64,000 bases of DNA. Source: Verrucomicrobiota bacterium (lineage in GTDB: Bacteria; Verrucomicrobiota; Verrucomicrobiia; Verrucomicrobiales; DEV007). The position numbers and the translations under genes are program-made. The stretch lies in the NCBI GenBank assembly GCA_003402735.1, contig QQNE01000003.1, positions 1 through 64,000 of the forward strand, written 5' to 3'. This document shows, piece by piece, positions 36,301 to 45,678 of this stretch. The notes beneath the pieces were generated by a model, which was not told the origin of the DNA, did no database searches, and saw only the letters and a program-made list of their open reading frames with translations. Numbering within the stretch: position 1 is the first letter of the stretch; each line of letters starts with the position of its first letter.

Positions 36301-38025
36301 ATGAGAACGATCGCCCGCCTTTTCGCCTATTTGCGTCGCTACCCCCTGTTGGCGTTGGCTCAACTGGTCTGCGCGGCGGCGGGGACCGGCATGGTGATTG
36401 TTTTTCCGAAGATTCTCCAGGTGGTGATCGATGACGTGATTCCGAACCAGCAGATGGAGCGGTTGGGCCCGTTGATCGGGGCGGCGTTGGGTGCGTTTCT
36501 GCTTCAGGAGATGCTCGATTGTTTGCGGATTCGGCTCAACAACACCTTTGAGCAGAAGGTCGTCTTTGATCTGCGCAGTGATCTCTACCAGCATCTGCAG
36601 ACGTTGCCGCTCGGCTGGTTCGACAACCATCCGACGGGCGACATCATGACTTGCGTGTCCGAGGATGTGCAGAGCATGGAGCGAGTCCTGATCGATGGCG
36701 TGGAGCAGGGACTCGTGGCGATTCTGCAAATTCTCGTGGTGGGAGCGATGATGGTCTGGACCCATGCGCAACTCGCGGCTGCCGCCCTGTTTCCGGTGCC
36801 GTTTCTGGTGGCGGGAGCGATCTTTTACACCAAGGGGGCCCGCGGCCGTCACGCCAAGGTGCGGCGCGCCACCGGGGAGATGAACTCTCTGCTGCACGAC
36901 AACTTGGCTGGCATCCGTCAGATCAAGTCCTACGCCTTGGAGGAGAGTGAGCATGGGCACTTCAATGAGGCGAGCCGGGCCGTGCGCGAGGCCACCCTGG
37001 GGGTGATGCGGGCCTGGTCGATCTACAAGCCGGGCATGGCGTTCCTCAACTCTCTGGGCCGGGTCATCGTCATCGGCTTCGGTGCCTGGCTGACCTTCCG
37101 GGGCGAACTGAAAGTCGGTGATCTCACCGCCTTCCTCTATCTCGTCACCTTGTATTTCTATGAGCCGGTGACCCGTCTCCATCAGCTCAATCAACTCGTC
37201 CTGGCCGGGTTGGCGGCGGGGGAACGCGTGTTTGGGATTCTCGACACGGAGCCCGAGACCGGGATTTCAGACAAGAGCCGTCTCCCCGAGATTCGTGGGC
37301 ATGTGGTTTATGAGGGGGTCGGCTTCGCCTACACGGACCGGGTCGCCACCCTGAGCCATGTGAGCCTGGAAGCGAGGCCGGGGCAGACGATCGCCTTGGT
37401 GGGTCCGACGGGTGCCGGGAAGTCGACCATCATCAATCTCCTGGCCCGGTTTTATGAGCAGGACCAGGGCCGGATCCTGGTGGACGGCCACGAGATCAGA
37501 ACCCTGGGCAAGCGCTATCTCCGTTCCCAGATCGGCTATGTCACGCAGGAGAGTTTTCTCTTCAACGGCACCGTCCGGGACAATCTGCTCATCGCCAAGC
37601 AGACGGCCGGCGAGGACGAGCTTTGGGCCGCCCTGACGGCCGCCAATGCCAGGGATTTCGTGGAGCGGCTTCCGGAACGACTCGACACCCACGTGGGAGA
37701 ACGGGGGGTCAAGTTGAGCGTGGGTGAAAAACAGCGGATCTCCATCGCCAGGGCTTTGCTCAAGAACCCGCCGATTCTCCTGTTGGACGAGGCCACAGCC
37801 AGCGTCGACACCGCCACGGAGCGTCTCATCCAGGAGGCCTTGGAGAAACTCATGGTCAACCGCACCAGCTTTGTGATCGCCCATCGCTTGTCCACGGTCT
37901 GCCGGGCGCACCGGATCTATGTTCTCGATCACGGCCGGATTGTGGAAGAGGGAACCCACGCGGAGTTGTTGGCGCGGGGCGGTCTTTACGCCGGGCTCTG
38001 CCGGACGGCACTTTCCGAGGAATAG
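36301..38025 (+). CDS. ABC exporter, MsbA/multidrug type (fused membrane and ATPase domains)
   Basis: With the ATG at 36301 the protein has 574 residues, the usual size for a half-transporter; an in-frame ATG at 36277 and a GTG at 36229 are alternatives. Six membrane helices (about 15-315) are followed by an ATPase domain with Walker A GPTGAGKST, Q-loop VTQESFLFNG, signature LSVGEKQRISIARAL, Walker B ILLLDEATASVD and the switch histidine in VIAHRLSTV. The signature is LSVGE rather than the usual LSGGQ. As a homodimer it would export a lipid or drug-like molecule; the substrate is not known. The peroxiredoxin gene follows 102 bp later. Confidence 0.88.
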   Translation: MRTIARLFAYLRRYPLLALAQLVCAAAGTGMVIVFPKILQVVIDDVIPNQQMERLGPLIGAALGAFLLQEMLDCLRIRLNNTFEQKVVFDLRSDLYQHLQTLPLGWFDNHPTGDIMTCVSEDVQSMERVLIDGVEQGLVAILQILVVGAMMVWTHAQLAAAALFPVPFLVAGAIFYTKGARGRHAKVRRATGEMNSLLHDNLAGIRQIKSYALEESEHGHFNEASRAVREATLGVMRAWSIYKPGMAFLNSLGRVIVIGFGAWLTFRGELKVGDLTAFLYLVTLYFYEPVTRLHQLNQLVLAGLAAGERVFGILDTEPETGISDKSRLPEIRGHVVYEGVGFAYTDRVATLSHVSLEARPGQTIALVGPTGAGKSTIINLLARFYEQDQGRILVDGHEIRTLGKRYLRSQIGYVTQESFLFNGTVRDNLLIAKQTAGEDELWAALTAANARDFVERLPERLDTHVGERGVKLSVGEKQRISIARALLKNPPILLLDEATASVDTATERLIQEALEKLMVNRTSFVIAHRLSTVCRAHRIYVLDHGRIVEEGTHAELLARGGLYAGLCRTALSEE

Positions 38026-38127
38026 GCGCTTTACTTTGCCATTCCGGCTTTTATGGTTCTGTGGTCCTAACCGGGCTCTTCCTCGAGAAAATTTACCCAA
38101 ACTACAACCCGCAAACCATTACCAAAC

Positions 38128-38619
38128 ATGGCTATTTCCGTCGGAACCACTGCGCCAGACTTCACCTTGACGACGAAAACGCCCGAGGGGCCGGCTCTCT
38201 GGAACCTCCGGGAACATGTCGGGTCGTCTAACTTGGTGCTGCTCTTTGTGCCGATGGCGTTCACCGGTGTTTGCACCAAGGAACTTTGTGAGATTTCGCA
38301 GGGACTGGCGGAATACGCTTCGCTGAACGCGACGGTGGTCGGGATTTCCGGGGACAATCCGTTTGCGCAGGCAGCCTGGGCGGAGAAAGAGGGGATCACC
38401 ATCCCGCTGTTGAGTGACTACGAGCACGCGGTGGCCAAGGCTTACGGAGTTGCTTACGACCAGTTTTTGCCGGCCAAGAATCTTCTCATGGGAGGCGTGC
38501 CGAAGCGGTCTGCCTTTGTGATCGACAAGGCGGGCGTGGTGCAATACGCAGAGAGCAACGATGATCCGGGCAAACTTCCCGACTTCGCCGCGATCAAGGC
38601 GAAGCTCGCTGCCCTCTGA
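38128..38619 (+). CDS. Peroxiredoxin (AhpE/PrxQ-like)
   Basis: This complete 163-residue thioredoxin-fold protein carries the peroxidatic site PMAFTGVCTKELCE: Cys49 is the peroxidatic cysteine with Pro42 and Thr46, and a second cysteine four residues later (Cys54) resembles the resolving cysteine of BCP/PrxQ. The C-terminal KRSAFVIDKAGVVQY is typical of AhpC/TSA proteins. It reduces hydrogen peroxide or organic peroxides in the cytoplasm, with electrons from thioredoxin or a similar donor. It has its own ATG and normal composition. A stem-loop at 38645-38676 lies just downstream, separating it from the convergent regulator gene. Confidence 0.92.
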   Translation: MAISVGTTAPDFTLTTKTPEGPALWNLREHVGSSNLVLLFVPMAFTGVCTKELCEISQGLAEYASLNATVVGISGDNPFAQAAWAEKEGITIPLLSDYEHAVAKAYGVAYDQFLPAKNLLMGGVPKRSAFVIDKAGVVQYAESNDDPGKLPDFAAIKAKLAAL

Positions 38620-38644
38620 GCGAACGCTCCCGCTTGGTCAGGCC

Positions 38645-38676
38645 GCCTCGTCCAGGATTTCCCGGGCGAGGCCTTT
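38645..38676. terminator. Stem-loop between convergent genes (candidate bidirectional terminator)
   Basis: GCCTCGTCC (38645-38653) pairs with GGGCGAGGC (38664-38672), one pair being G-U, around a 10-base loop, followed on the plus strand by CTTTCG. It sits 25 bp past the peroxiredoxin stop and a few bases from the stop of the convergent regulator. The T tail is weak, so termination strength is uncertain. Confidence 0.45.
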
Positions 38677-38678
38677 CG

Positions 38679-39380
38679 TCAGAACGCGGTTCGTTCCCAG
38701 GACCATTTCTGGCGTTCGTGACGATAGTTTTCAATCATGAGCGCGAGGTTGACCGGATTGTCCACCTCCATTTTGCGATACAGGTTGCGGCGGTGGAAAT
38801 CGACCGTCACATCGCGAATGCCCAGTTCAAACGCCATCTCCTTGGTTGATTTGCCATCGAGAATCAGGTCGAATAGTTGTCGTTCCCTGCGGGTGAGCCC
38901 GCGCAGCAGTTGATCCACCCGTGCGATTTCCGAGAACACGGGGAAGGTGCGGCGGTAGGTGGTGATGGCTTCCTCAATGCGGGCGGCCAGACGGTTCGGG
39001 TCCCAAGGCCGTTCAAAGAAGTCGAAAGCTCCGCATTTGATCGATTCCACCACCGTGGAGACCTGTGGTTTTTCCGCGACGAAGATCACGGGAAGGCCAG
39101 CGTGGAGTTGCCGGATGGTGCGAAGGATCGTGAGAGCGGTGGGGTTCCGGCTCTCCAGTTCAGCAACGATGCAACCGACCTGGCTCCAGCAATTGAAAGG
39201 CCGGGATCGATCGATGAGACCCTGGGTGGTGACCCGGATGCCGGATGCTTGAAGCAGCTTGCAAAGGGGGGCGGAAGAAGATGGATCCGAGAGGTGGAGC
39301 GCCACGCCATCACCGGGCTGATCGGGCAAAAGGACGGGAGGATCCAACTTGGATAGGAAAATTCGGGAAGAACCGGACAC
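38679..39380 (-). CDS. Response regulator-like LuxR protein with degenerate receiver
   Basis: The C-terminal domain (about residues 155-225) is a clear LuxR/FixJ helix-turn-helix: LTRRERQLFDLILDGKSTKE and VTVDFHRRNLYRKMEV. The N-terminal half has the layout of a receiver domain, but its key positions are replaced. Glu74 in GCIVAELES stands where FixJ-like proteins have the phosphorylated Asp, Ala stands for the conserved Thr/Ser (VIFVAEKPQ), and Arg for the conserved Lys (FFERPW). It therefore probably works without phosphorylation, perhaps constitutively or by ligand or partner contact. The start is a GTG at 39378-39380 and the true start may be internal. It is divergent from the amidoligase cluster and may control it. 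Confidence 0.75.
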   Translation of the reverse strand: MSGSSRIFLSKLDPPVLLPDQPGDGVALHLSDPSSSAPLCKLLQASGIRVTTQGLIDRSRPFNCWSQVGCIVAELESRNPTALTILRTIRQLHAGLPVIFVAEKPQVSTVVESIKCGAFDFFERPWDPNRLAARIEEAITTYRRTFPVFSEIARVDQLLRGLTRRERQLFDLILDGKSTKEMAFELGIRDVTVDFHRRNLYRKMEVDNPVNLALMIENYRHERQKWSWERTAF

Positions 39381-39473
39381 GCTGGGACTGACGGAAGCAA
39401 TGTCCGTGCCACAAATTCGACCAGGAAACCATTGATGGGCTGCAAAACACTCGGAATTTCATAGGGTTGAATT

Positions 39474-39501
39474 TTAGACGAACTGAAAAAACTGTTATAT
39501 T
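39474..39501 (+). promoter_or_regulatory. Candidate promoter with extended -10 for the transglutaminase/DUF2126 cluster
   Basis: TGT-TATATT at 39493-39501 is a good extended -10 element (TGn before a near-consensus hexamer), and a weak -35 (TTAGAC, 39474-39479) lies 16 bp upstream. A transcription start near 39508 would leave a leader of about 23 bases with AGAAG as a weak ribosome site before the ATG at 39531. The surrounding 39440-39520 is strikingly AT-rich for this genome, as expected of a promoter. Confidence 0.45.
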
Positions 39502-39530
39502 CTACATCTTTTATTAGAAGCCGTTCGTCC

Positions 39531-42500
39531 ATGGCCACCCGCATCGCCCTTTGTCACCGCACCACTTATGCATATGACCGCCTGGTCACGCTAAGTCCTC
39601 ATGTCGTCCGGCTTCGTCCCGCCCCGCATTGTCGGACCCGGATCCTCTCCTACTCCATGCGGATTGAGCCGGAGAATCATTTCTTCAACTTGAACCAGGA
39701 TCCGTTTTCGAACTACGAGGCGCGCATTGTGTTCAAGGAGCCGACGCGGAAGTTCGAGGTGGTGGTTGACCTAACGGCGGAATTGATCGCCATCAATCCG
39801 TTTGATTTCTTTCTGGAGAGCTATGCGGAAACATTTCCGTTCAATTATCCAGCGGAACTTCTCCGGGAATTGAAGCCATACCTGGAGCCGTCGGAAGGGG
39901 GGCGTTTGCTGAAGAATCTGTTTGTCAGCGAGTGGCCGCGAAATCCGGTGCGGATCAACGATTTGCTTGTGCATCTCAATCAGCACGTCCAGAAGCTGGT
40001 TTCGTATTCGATCCGGTTGGAGCCCGGGGTGCAGACCTGTGAGGAGACGCTCGAGAGGGGCGTGGGTTCGTGTCGCGATTCCGCTTATTTGCTGGTGCAG
40101 CTGCTCCGGCACATGGGTCTGGCCGCCCGGTTTGTCTCCGGCTATCTGGTGCAGCTGGTCCCGGATGAGAAACCGATTGAGGGTCCGGCCGGACCGGAGA
40201 AGGATTTCACCGATCTCCACGCGTGGGCGGAGGTCTTTCTTCCCGGGGCGGGCTGGGTGGGGTTGGATCCGACGTCCGGGTTGTTTGCGTCCGAGGGGCA
40301 CATTCCGTTGGCCTGCACCCCAGAACCCTCCAATGCCGCGCCGATCACCGGGGCGGTGGACGAGTGTGAGACGAAATTCAGTTATGAAAACAGCATCCGC
40401 CGGATTTCCGAGGATCCCCGGGTGACCCGGCCTTACACTCAGGAGGAATGGGAGGCGGTGCAAACGCTGGGGCAAGTCGTCGATCGGCGTTTGGAGGAGG
40501 GGGATGTTCGGCTCACGATGGGGGGAGAACCGACGTTCGTGTCCATCGATGACATGGATGGCCCGGAGTGGAACAGCACGGCGGACAGTCCGTTCAAGCG
40601 GGAACGCGCCAGCGAGTTGTTGAAGCGGCTGCAACGGATCTTCGCGCCCTGCGGCATCCGGTGGTATGGCGAGGGGAAATGGTATCCCGGGGAGCCGGTG
40701 CCCCGGTGGGCCTATGGTCTGTTTTGGCGCAAGGATGGCCACGTGCTCTGGGGGCGGCAGGATCTGTTGGCGGATCTTCAGGCGCCGGGAACTTCCGACC
40801 TGGAACAGTGCGAGGCCTTCGCCCGCGCGGTTGCGGACCATCTGCACATCGCGCCGGAATGCATTCACCCGGCGTTGGAGGATGCCGAGTATTATCGCTG
40901 GAAGGCGGCCACGTTGCCCACCGATGAGGTGATCACGGTGAGCGGGGAGTCGGATTCTCTGGAACGGCGGACCCTGGCGGCCCTGATCCGGCGCGGTCTG
41001 GAAGTCCCTTCGGGGTTCGTCATCCCGATTTTCTTCGATGAAGCTTACGGGGGATGGCGGGGGAGCCGTTGGCGATTCCGGCGCGGGCAGCTCTTTTTGA
41101 TTCCGGGGGCATCGCCCTTGGGATTCCGGCTCCCGTTGAATTCACTCAACCGGGATCGGCCGCTCGATTTCCTTCCGGAGCATTCTCCCCTGGAGATTTT
41201 GCCGCCCTTGCTGCAGTTCTCTGGGGATTCGATCCCGCGACGCCCCTCGGATCCGGCGACGCATCCTTCCTTGGATCTCTCCGACTGGAGCGGTCTGGGC
41301 GCGGGTGGGAAAGGTGCGGGTTGGCAGAACGGTGGGACCGGAGCGGAGTGGCAGGATGCAGATGGATATGTGCTGACGCCGGAGGGTGTGCAATCCTGGA
41401 TGCCGCGGACCGCCCTCTGTTTTGAGATTCGTGAGCAGCGTCTTCACGTCTTTTTCCCTCCCTGTGGTTTGCTGGAGCGGTATCTCGTGCTGCTGGCGGT
41501 GGTGGAGCGTGTCGCTGCACAGTTTGGGTTGCCGGTGGTGCTCGAGGGTTATGAACCGCCTCGGGACCCGCGCATGGAGCAGCTCAAGGTCACTCCGGAT
41601 CCCGGTGTCATCGAGGTGAACATCCATCCCGCGCGCAACTGGGAGGAACTGGTTCAGCACACCGACATCCTCTACCGGGAAGCGCGGCTGTCCCGTTTGG
41701 GGGCGGAAAAGTTCATGCTCGACGGCCGACACACCGGAACCGGCGGGGGCAACCACGTGGTGATCGGGGCGGAACATCCCGCTTCCAGCCCGTTCCTGCG
41801 GCGGCCCGGCCTGTTGCGCAGTCTGATCACGTATTGGCAGCATCACCCCGGGCTCTCGTTCCTGTTCTCGGGGATGTTCATTGGACCGACCAGCCAGGCG
41901 CCCCGGGTGGACCAAGTCATGGAGGACCGACTTTTCGAGCTGGACATCGCCTTCCAGCAATTGCCGGAGACGACCGACGCCCCTTGGCTCGTGGACCGTG
42001 CGTTGCGCAACCTTCTCACGGATCTCACCGGCAACACCCACCGGACGGAGTTTTGCATCGACAAACTCTATTCCCCGGACTCGGCCTCGGGCCGGTTGGG
42101 GCTCTTGGAGCTGCGGGCGTTTGAGATGCCGCCTCACCCGCGGATGAGTCTGGTCCAGGCCCTCCTGGTGCGGGCCCTGATCGCACGGTTCTGGGAGCGG
42201 CCTTATCACCACAAATTGGTCCGCTGGGGCACCACGTTGCATGATCGGTTCCTCCTTCCCGAGTTCACTTGGCAGGACCTTTCTGAGGTCTGTCTGGAAC
42301 TGCGGGAGGCCGGCCTTCCGTTTGAGCTGGACTGGCTCAAGCCGTTTCACGAGTTCCGTTTCCCGCTCTACGGGCGCGTGCAGCACGGCGGAGTGGAACT
42401 GGAAATCCGATTCGCGCTGGAACCCTGGCACGTGCTTGGGGAGGAACGCACCGCGACCGGCACCGCGCGCTATGTCGATTCCTCGTTGGAACGGCTTCAG

Positions 42501-43016
42501 GTCAAGGTGCGCGGTGCGGTGGAGGGAAAACATCTCATCACCTGCAACGGCCGCCGTCTCCCGCTCTATCCAACCGGCACGAATCAGGAGTATGTCGCCG
42601 GGGTGCGCTACAAGGCGTGGTCGCCTTACTCGGCCCTGCACCCGTCCATTGGGGAACAGACCCCACTCTGTTTTGACATCGTGGATGAACGGAACCGGAA
42701 ATCCCTGGGAGGATGCGTCTATCACGTCAGCCATCCGGGGGGGCGCTCCTACGAATCCTTCCCGGTCAACGCCCTGGAGGCGGAATCTCGCCGCATCAGC
42801 CGGTTCTGGGAGTGGGGACACACCCCGGCGGAGATGGAGTCGCACGCCACCAGCCTGGCCTACGCTCGGATCAATGGCCGACGCGTGGAGCGGGTCGGTC
42901 CGCAGGGGATCGCGTTCATTCCGCCGGAGGAACCGCTTCCCGAGTTTCCCGCGACGCTGGATTTGCGGTTCTCATCGGAAACAGCCAGCGCCGGCGGACG
43001 GTATCCGGTGCGTTGA
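39531..43016 (+). CDS. Transglutaminase-like protease domain fused to DUF2126 (putative amidoligase)
   Basis: The 1161-residue protein starts with a bacterial transglutaminase N-terminal beta domain (about 1-100) and a transglutaminase core with a cysteine-protease triad Cys181 (GVGSCRDSAYLL), His230 (DLHAWAEVF) and Asp246 (GLDPTSGL). From about residue 290 to the end it is DUF2126, a family annotated as a putative glutamine synthetase-like COOH-NH2 ligase; LTMGGEPTFVSIDDMDGPEW, EVNIHPARNWEELVQ and HTGTGGGNHVVIG are typical conserved blocks. The combination suggests that the protein both cuts or transfers amide bonds and makes them. It is the first gene of a same-strand cluster with the ATP-grasp/alpha-E and second transglutaminase genes. 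Such clusters are known from bacterial comparative genomics, but the product is not established. Confidence 0.9.
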   Translation: MATRIALCHRTTYAYDRLVTLSPHVVRLRPAPHCRTRILSYSMRIEPENHFFNLNQDPFSNYEARIVFKEPTRKFEVVVDLTAELIAINPFDFFLESYAETFPFNYPAELLRELKPYLEPSEGGRLLKNLFVSEWPRNPVRINDLLVHLNQHVQKLVSYSIRLEPGVQTCEETLERGVGSCRDSAYLLVQLLRHMGLAARFVSGYLVQLVPDEKPIEGPAGPEKDFTDLHAWAEVFLPGAGWVGLDPTSGLFASEGHIPLACTPEPSNAAPITGAVDECETKFSYENSIRRISEDPRVTRPYTQEEWEAVQTLGQVVDRRLEEGDVRLTMGGEPTFVSIDDMDGPEWNSTADSPFKRERASELLKRLQRIFAPCGIRWYGEGKWYPGEPVPRWAYGLFWRKDGHVLWGRQDLLADLQAPGTSDLEQCEAFARAVADHLHIAPECIHPALEDAEYYRWKAATLPTDEVITVSGESDSLERRTLAALIRRGLEVPSGFVIPIFFDEAYGGWRGSRWRFRRGQLFLIPGASPLGFRLPLNSLNRDRPLDFLPEHSPLEILPPLLQFSGDSIPRRPSDPATHPSLDLSDWSGLGAGGKGAGWQNGGTGAEWQDADGYVLTPEGVQSWMPRTALCFEIREQRLHVFFPPCGLLERYLVLLAVVERVAAQFGLPVVLEGYEPPRDPRMEQLKVTPDPGVIEVNIHPARNWEELVQHTDILYREARLSRLGAEKFMLDGRHTGTGGGNHVVIGAEHPASSPFLRRPGLLRSLITYWQHHPGLSFLFSGMFIGPTSQAPRVDQVMEDRLFELDIAFQQLPETTDAPWLVDRALRNLLTDLTGNTHRTEFCIDKLYSPDSASGRLGLLELRAFEMPPHPRMSLVQALLVRALIARFWERPYHHKLVRWGTTLHDRFLLPEFTWQDLSEVCLELREAGLPFELDWLKPFHEFRFPLYGRVQHGGVELEIRFALEPWHVLGEERTATGTARYVDSSLERLQVKVRGAVEGKHLITCNGRRLPLYPTGTNQEYVAGVRYKAWSPYSALHPSIGEQTPLCFDIVDERNRKSLGGCVYHVSHPGGRSYESFPVNALEAESRRISRFWEWGHTPAEMESHATSLAYARINGRRVERVGPQGIAFIPPEEPLPEFPATLDLRFSSETASAGGRYPVR

Positions 43017-43087
43017 TGGGGTCACCCGAGTCTCTCGACCTTGCGTTTGCGGGCGGCGCGGGCTAAGGGTGAGCCTGGATCAGGCGC

Positions 43088-45664
43088 ATGGAGGTGGCCA
43101 CGGAAACGGCAGAGGCAAAGCGCAAGCCCGGGGAAATCTACCGGACGGGCCCGTCCGCGTACGATGAGTTGCTGGACAAGGAGGGGGCGGTCCGCGAGCC
43201 GTGGCGGGAATGGATGGCGCTTTGCCGGGAAGGGGGCGACAAAATTTACCGGGCTTGGAACAAGGCGACGAGCCGTTTCGTCCGGGAGGTCGGGGTTTCG
43301 TATTCGGTCCAACGGATGGCCGGGAAGCGTGGCCCCTGGAGTTTTGATCCGGTTCCCTGGATCTTCGGGGCTTCGGAGTGGGCCGGGATCGAGGCCGGGA
43401 TCGCCCAGCGCGTCCGGCTCTGTTCAGCCATTCTGGCAGATCTCTACGGCGAGCAGAATCTCGTCCGGGAAGGGATTTTGCCGTTTGAAATCGTCTATCG
43501 TGACCGGGGATTCCTGAGGCCGTTTGTGCTGGATGCGGACCGCAACCGCAAGGGTGGGCGGATGGGGGTTCTTCCCGGGTTGGTGAACTTCGGCAAAAAA
43601 TCGGCGCCGGTGCCCGGGTTGAGCTTGGCTGCGGTCGACTTGGCCCGCGGTCCTGACGGGCGGATGTGGGTGGTCAATCAGCGGGCAGATTGTCCGTTTG
43701 GGCTCGGCTTTGCGCTGGAAAACCGCAGCATCCTGAGCCGGGTGCTGCCGGCCACATTCCAACAGTGCCAGGTGCATCGGCTGGCAAACTTTTTCCGGTC
43801 TTGGCGCGGCGAGTTGGAAAACGCCCCGTCGCACGGGCGTGAGGTTCGGGTCGTGATCCTGGCCCCCGAGGGACAAGCGCAGGAATTCGAGACGGCCTAT
43901 CTCGCGAATTACCTTGGGTATGTTAGGGTCGTGCCGGGCGATCTCACGGTGCGGGACCAGAGGGTCTGGCTCAAGACGCTGGGGGGGTTGCAACCGGTGG
44001 ACGTGATTTGGCGGGCCATGCCCGGGCGGATGCTCGATCCGTTGGAGGCCGAGGCGGGGAGCGTTTTTGGCGTTCCCGGACTTTTTCAGGCGATGCGGGC
44101 CGGCAACGTCACGGTGATGAATCATCCGGGGGCGGGAGTGGTGGAGACTCCGGGGCTGCACCCATTCCTTCCGGCGATTGCCAAACGTCTGCTCGGGGAA
44201 GAGTTGATTTTGCCCACCGTGGCCACGTGGTGGTGTGGCCAACCCCGGGAATTGCAGCACGTGTTGGGCAATCTCCGGACGATGGTGATCAAGGGGATCG
44301 ATATCCGGTCCGGGTTTCAGACGATTTACGGCAGCAGTTTGTCCGAGGCGCAGTTGGGCGACTTGCGGAACCGGATCATCGGTGACCCCGGGCTTTATGT
44401 GGGGCAGGAGGAGGTTCATTTCTCCACGCTGCCGTGCCTGAACGGGTTGGCGCTGGAGCCGCGTTCGGCCATTCTGCGGGCGTATGGGCTGCAGACCCGT
44501 TCCGGGGAGGTGCAGGTTTTGCCGGGCGGACTGGCGCGCGCCACGGCGTTGCAGAGTTACATCGTTTCCACCCTGGCGGGGGGAATTTCCAAGGATGTTT
44601 GGGTCAGGTCGGATACCCCTCCGCCACGCCATGTGACCTTGTGGAAGCCGGAAGGCGTGCCCACGGAAGAGACGAATCCGGGGCACATCCCAAGCCGGAC
44701 GGGTGAGAACCTGTTCTGGACGGGGCGTTATGCGGAGCGGGCGGATGTGGCGGCCCGTTACCTGCGCCGCATTTTGCGCAACCGGGTGGAGGGCTTTGAG
44801 CAGGACTCGGAACTCGAGGGCAGGCACGAGGATTTCCTGTTCCGGGCTCTTTCTGAGGTGATGATGATCGCGCCGCCGCTTCCTCCCGGGGGGCGGGATC
44901 GGCTGTTGGAATTGGCCTCGCTTCTGGAGGACGAGACGCGCGCGGGGAGCCTGCCGGAAGCCCTGGAGGCTTTCCATCGGGCGTCCCACGAAATTCGGGA
45001 TGTCTGGTCCGCCACCAGCTTGCAGGCCATCGAGGCTTGCGTCGATGGATGGACGGATGCGCGCAGCGCCGCCAAATCAGTGTTCGACTACTACGCCCCG
45101 CTGGATCGGCTCCTGCTCGATCTGACGGCGTTTGTGGGGCTCTCCCTGGAGAGCATGACCAGGGACGCGGGCTGGTGCCTTCTGGATGCCGGGAGACGGA
45201 TCGAACGGGCCCTCTTGCTGGTGGAACTGTTGCAGCACGGCTTGGCAAGGCCGGTGGAAACGGATGTCGCTTCCCTTGTCTGTGAATCGGTTCTCGTCAT
45301 CGCCGACAGCCTGGTCACGTTTCGGCGGCGGTATCGGCGCGAATTGCGCCCGCACCGGGTGATCGATCTGCTGGTTTATGTGGAGAACAATCCGCGGTCC
45401 TTGTCTTATCAGTTCGATCGCTTGGAGCAATTTCTCGCGCTTTTGCCTCGAGACGGGACCGGAAAGGTGGGCAATCCGTTGAACCTCATCCGGGAGGCGC
45501 GCAAAGATCTCCAGAGGTTCACGCCGGAACAGCTCGCGGCCCAGGACGCGGCAGACGGCTCGCGACCGGATCTGGGGGATTTGCTCAAGCGCCAGCGGAA
45601 GCGGTTGTTGAGACTTTCCGACGAACTCACGATGGCCTACTTCAGTCACTCCCAGCGCCGCTGA
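43088..45664 (+). CDS. Circularly permuted ATP-grasp type 2 fused to alpha-E domain
   Basis: This 858-residue protein joins two parts that are often separate genes. Residues about 55-500 are the circularly permuted ATP-grasp domain (DUF404/DUF407): the VSYSVQRMAGKRGPWSFDPV entry, RDRGFLRPFVLDADRN, NHPGAGVVETPGLHPFLPAI and GGLARATALQSYIVSTLAGG. Residues about 525-850 are the all-helical alpha-E domain (DUF403), starting RTGENLFWTGRYAERADVAA. ATP-grasp enzymes form amide bonds through an acyl phosphate, so the protein probably ligates an amino acid or peptide; alpha-E is thought to be a helper or substrate-binding module. It lies 71 bp after the DUF2126 gene and 14 bp before the second transglutaminase gene. 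The natural substrate is unknown. Confidence 0.92.
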   Translation: MEVATETAEAKRKPGEIYRTGPSAYDELLDKEGAVREPWREWMALCREGGDKIYRAWNKATSRFVREVGVSYSVQRMAGKRGPWSFDPVPWIFGASEWAGIEAGIAQRVRLCSAILADLYGEQNLVREGILPFEIVYRDRGFLRPFVLDADRNRKGGRMGVLPGLVNFGKKSAPVPGLSLAAVDLARGPDGRMWVVNQRADCPFGLGFALENRSILSRVLPATFQQCQVHRLANFFRSWRGELENAPSHGREVRVVILAPEGQAQEFETAYLANYLGYVRVVPGDLTVRDQRVWLKTLGGLQPVDVIWRAMPGRMLDPLEAEAGSVFGVPGLFQAMRAGNVTVMNHPGAGVVETPGLHPFLPAIAKRLLGEELILPTVATWWCGQPRELQHVLGNLRTMVIKGIDIRSGFQTIYGSSLSEAQLGDLRNRIIGDPGLYVGQEEVHFSTLPCLNGLALEPRSAILRAYGLQTRSGEVQVLPGGLARATALQSYIVSTLAGGISKDVWVRSDTPPPRHVTLWKPEGVPTEETNPGHIPSRTGENLFWTGRYAERADVAARYLRRILRNRVEGFEQDSELEGRHEDFLFRALSEVMMIAPPLPPGGRDRLLELASLLEDETRAGSLPEALEAFHRASHEIRDVWSATSLQAIEACVDGWTDARSAAKSVFDYYAPLDRLLLDLTAFVGLSLESMTRDAGWCLLDAGRRIERALLLVELLQHGLARPVETDVASLVCESVLVIADSLVTFRRRYRRELRPHRVIDLLVYVENNPRSLSYQFDRLEQFLALLPRDGTGKVGNPLNLIREARKDLQRFTPEQLAAQDAADGSRPDLGDLLKRQRKRLLRLSDELTMAYFSHSQRR

Positions 45665-45678
45665 CGCTCCGCATTGCC

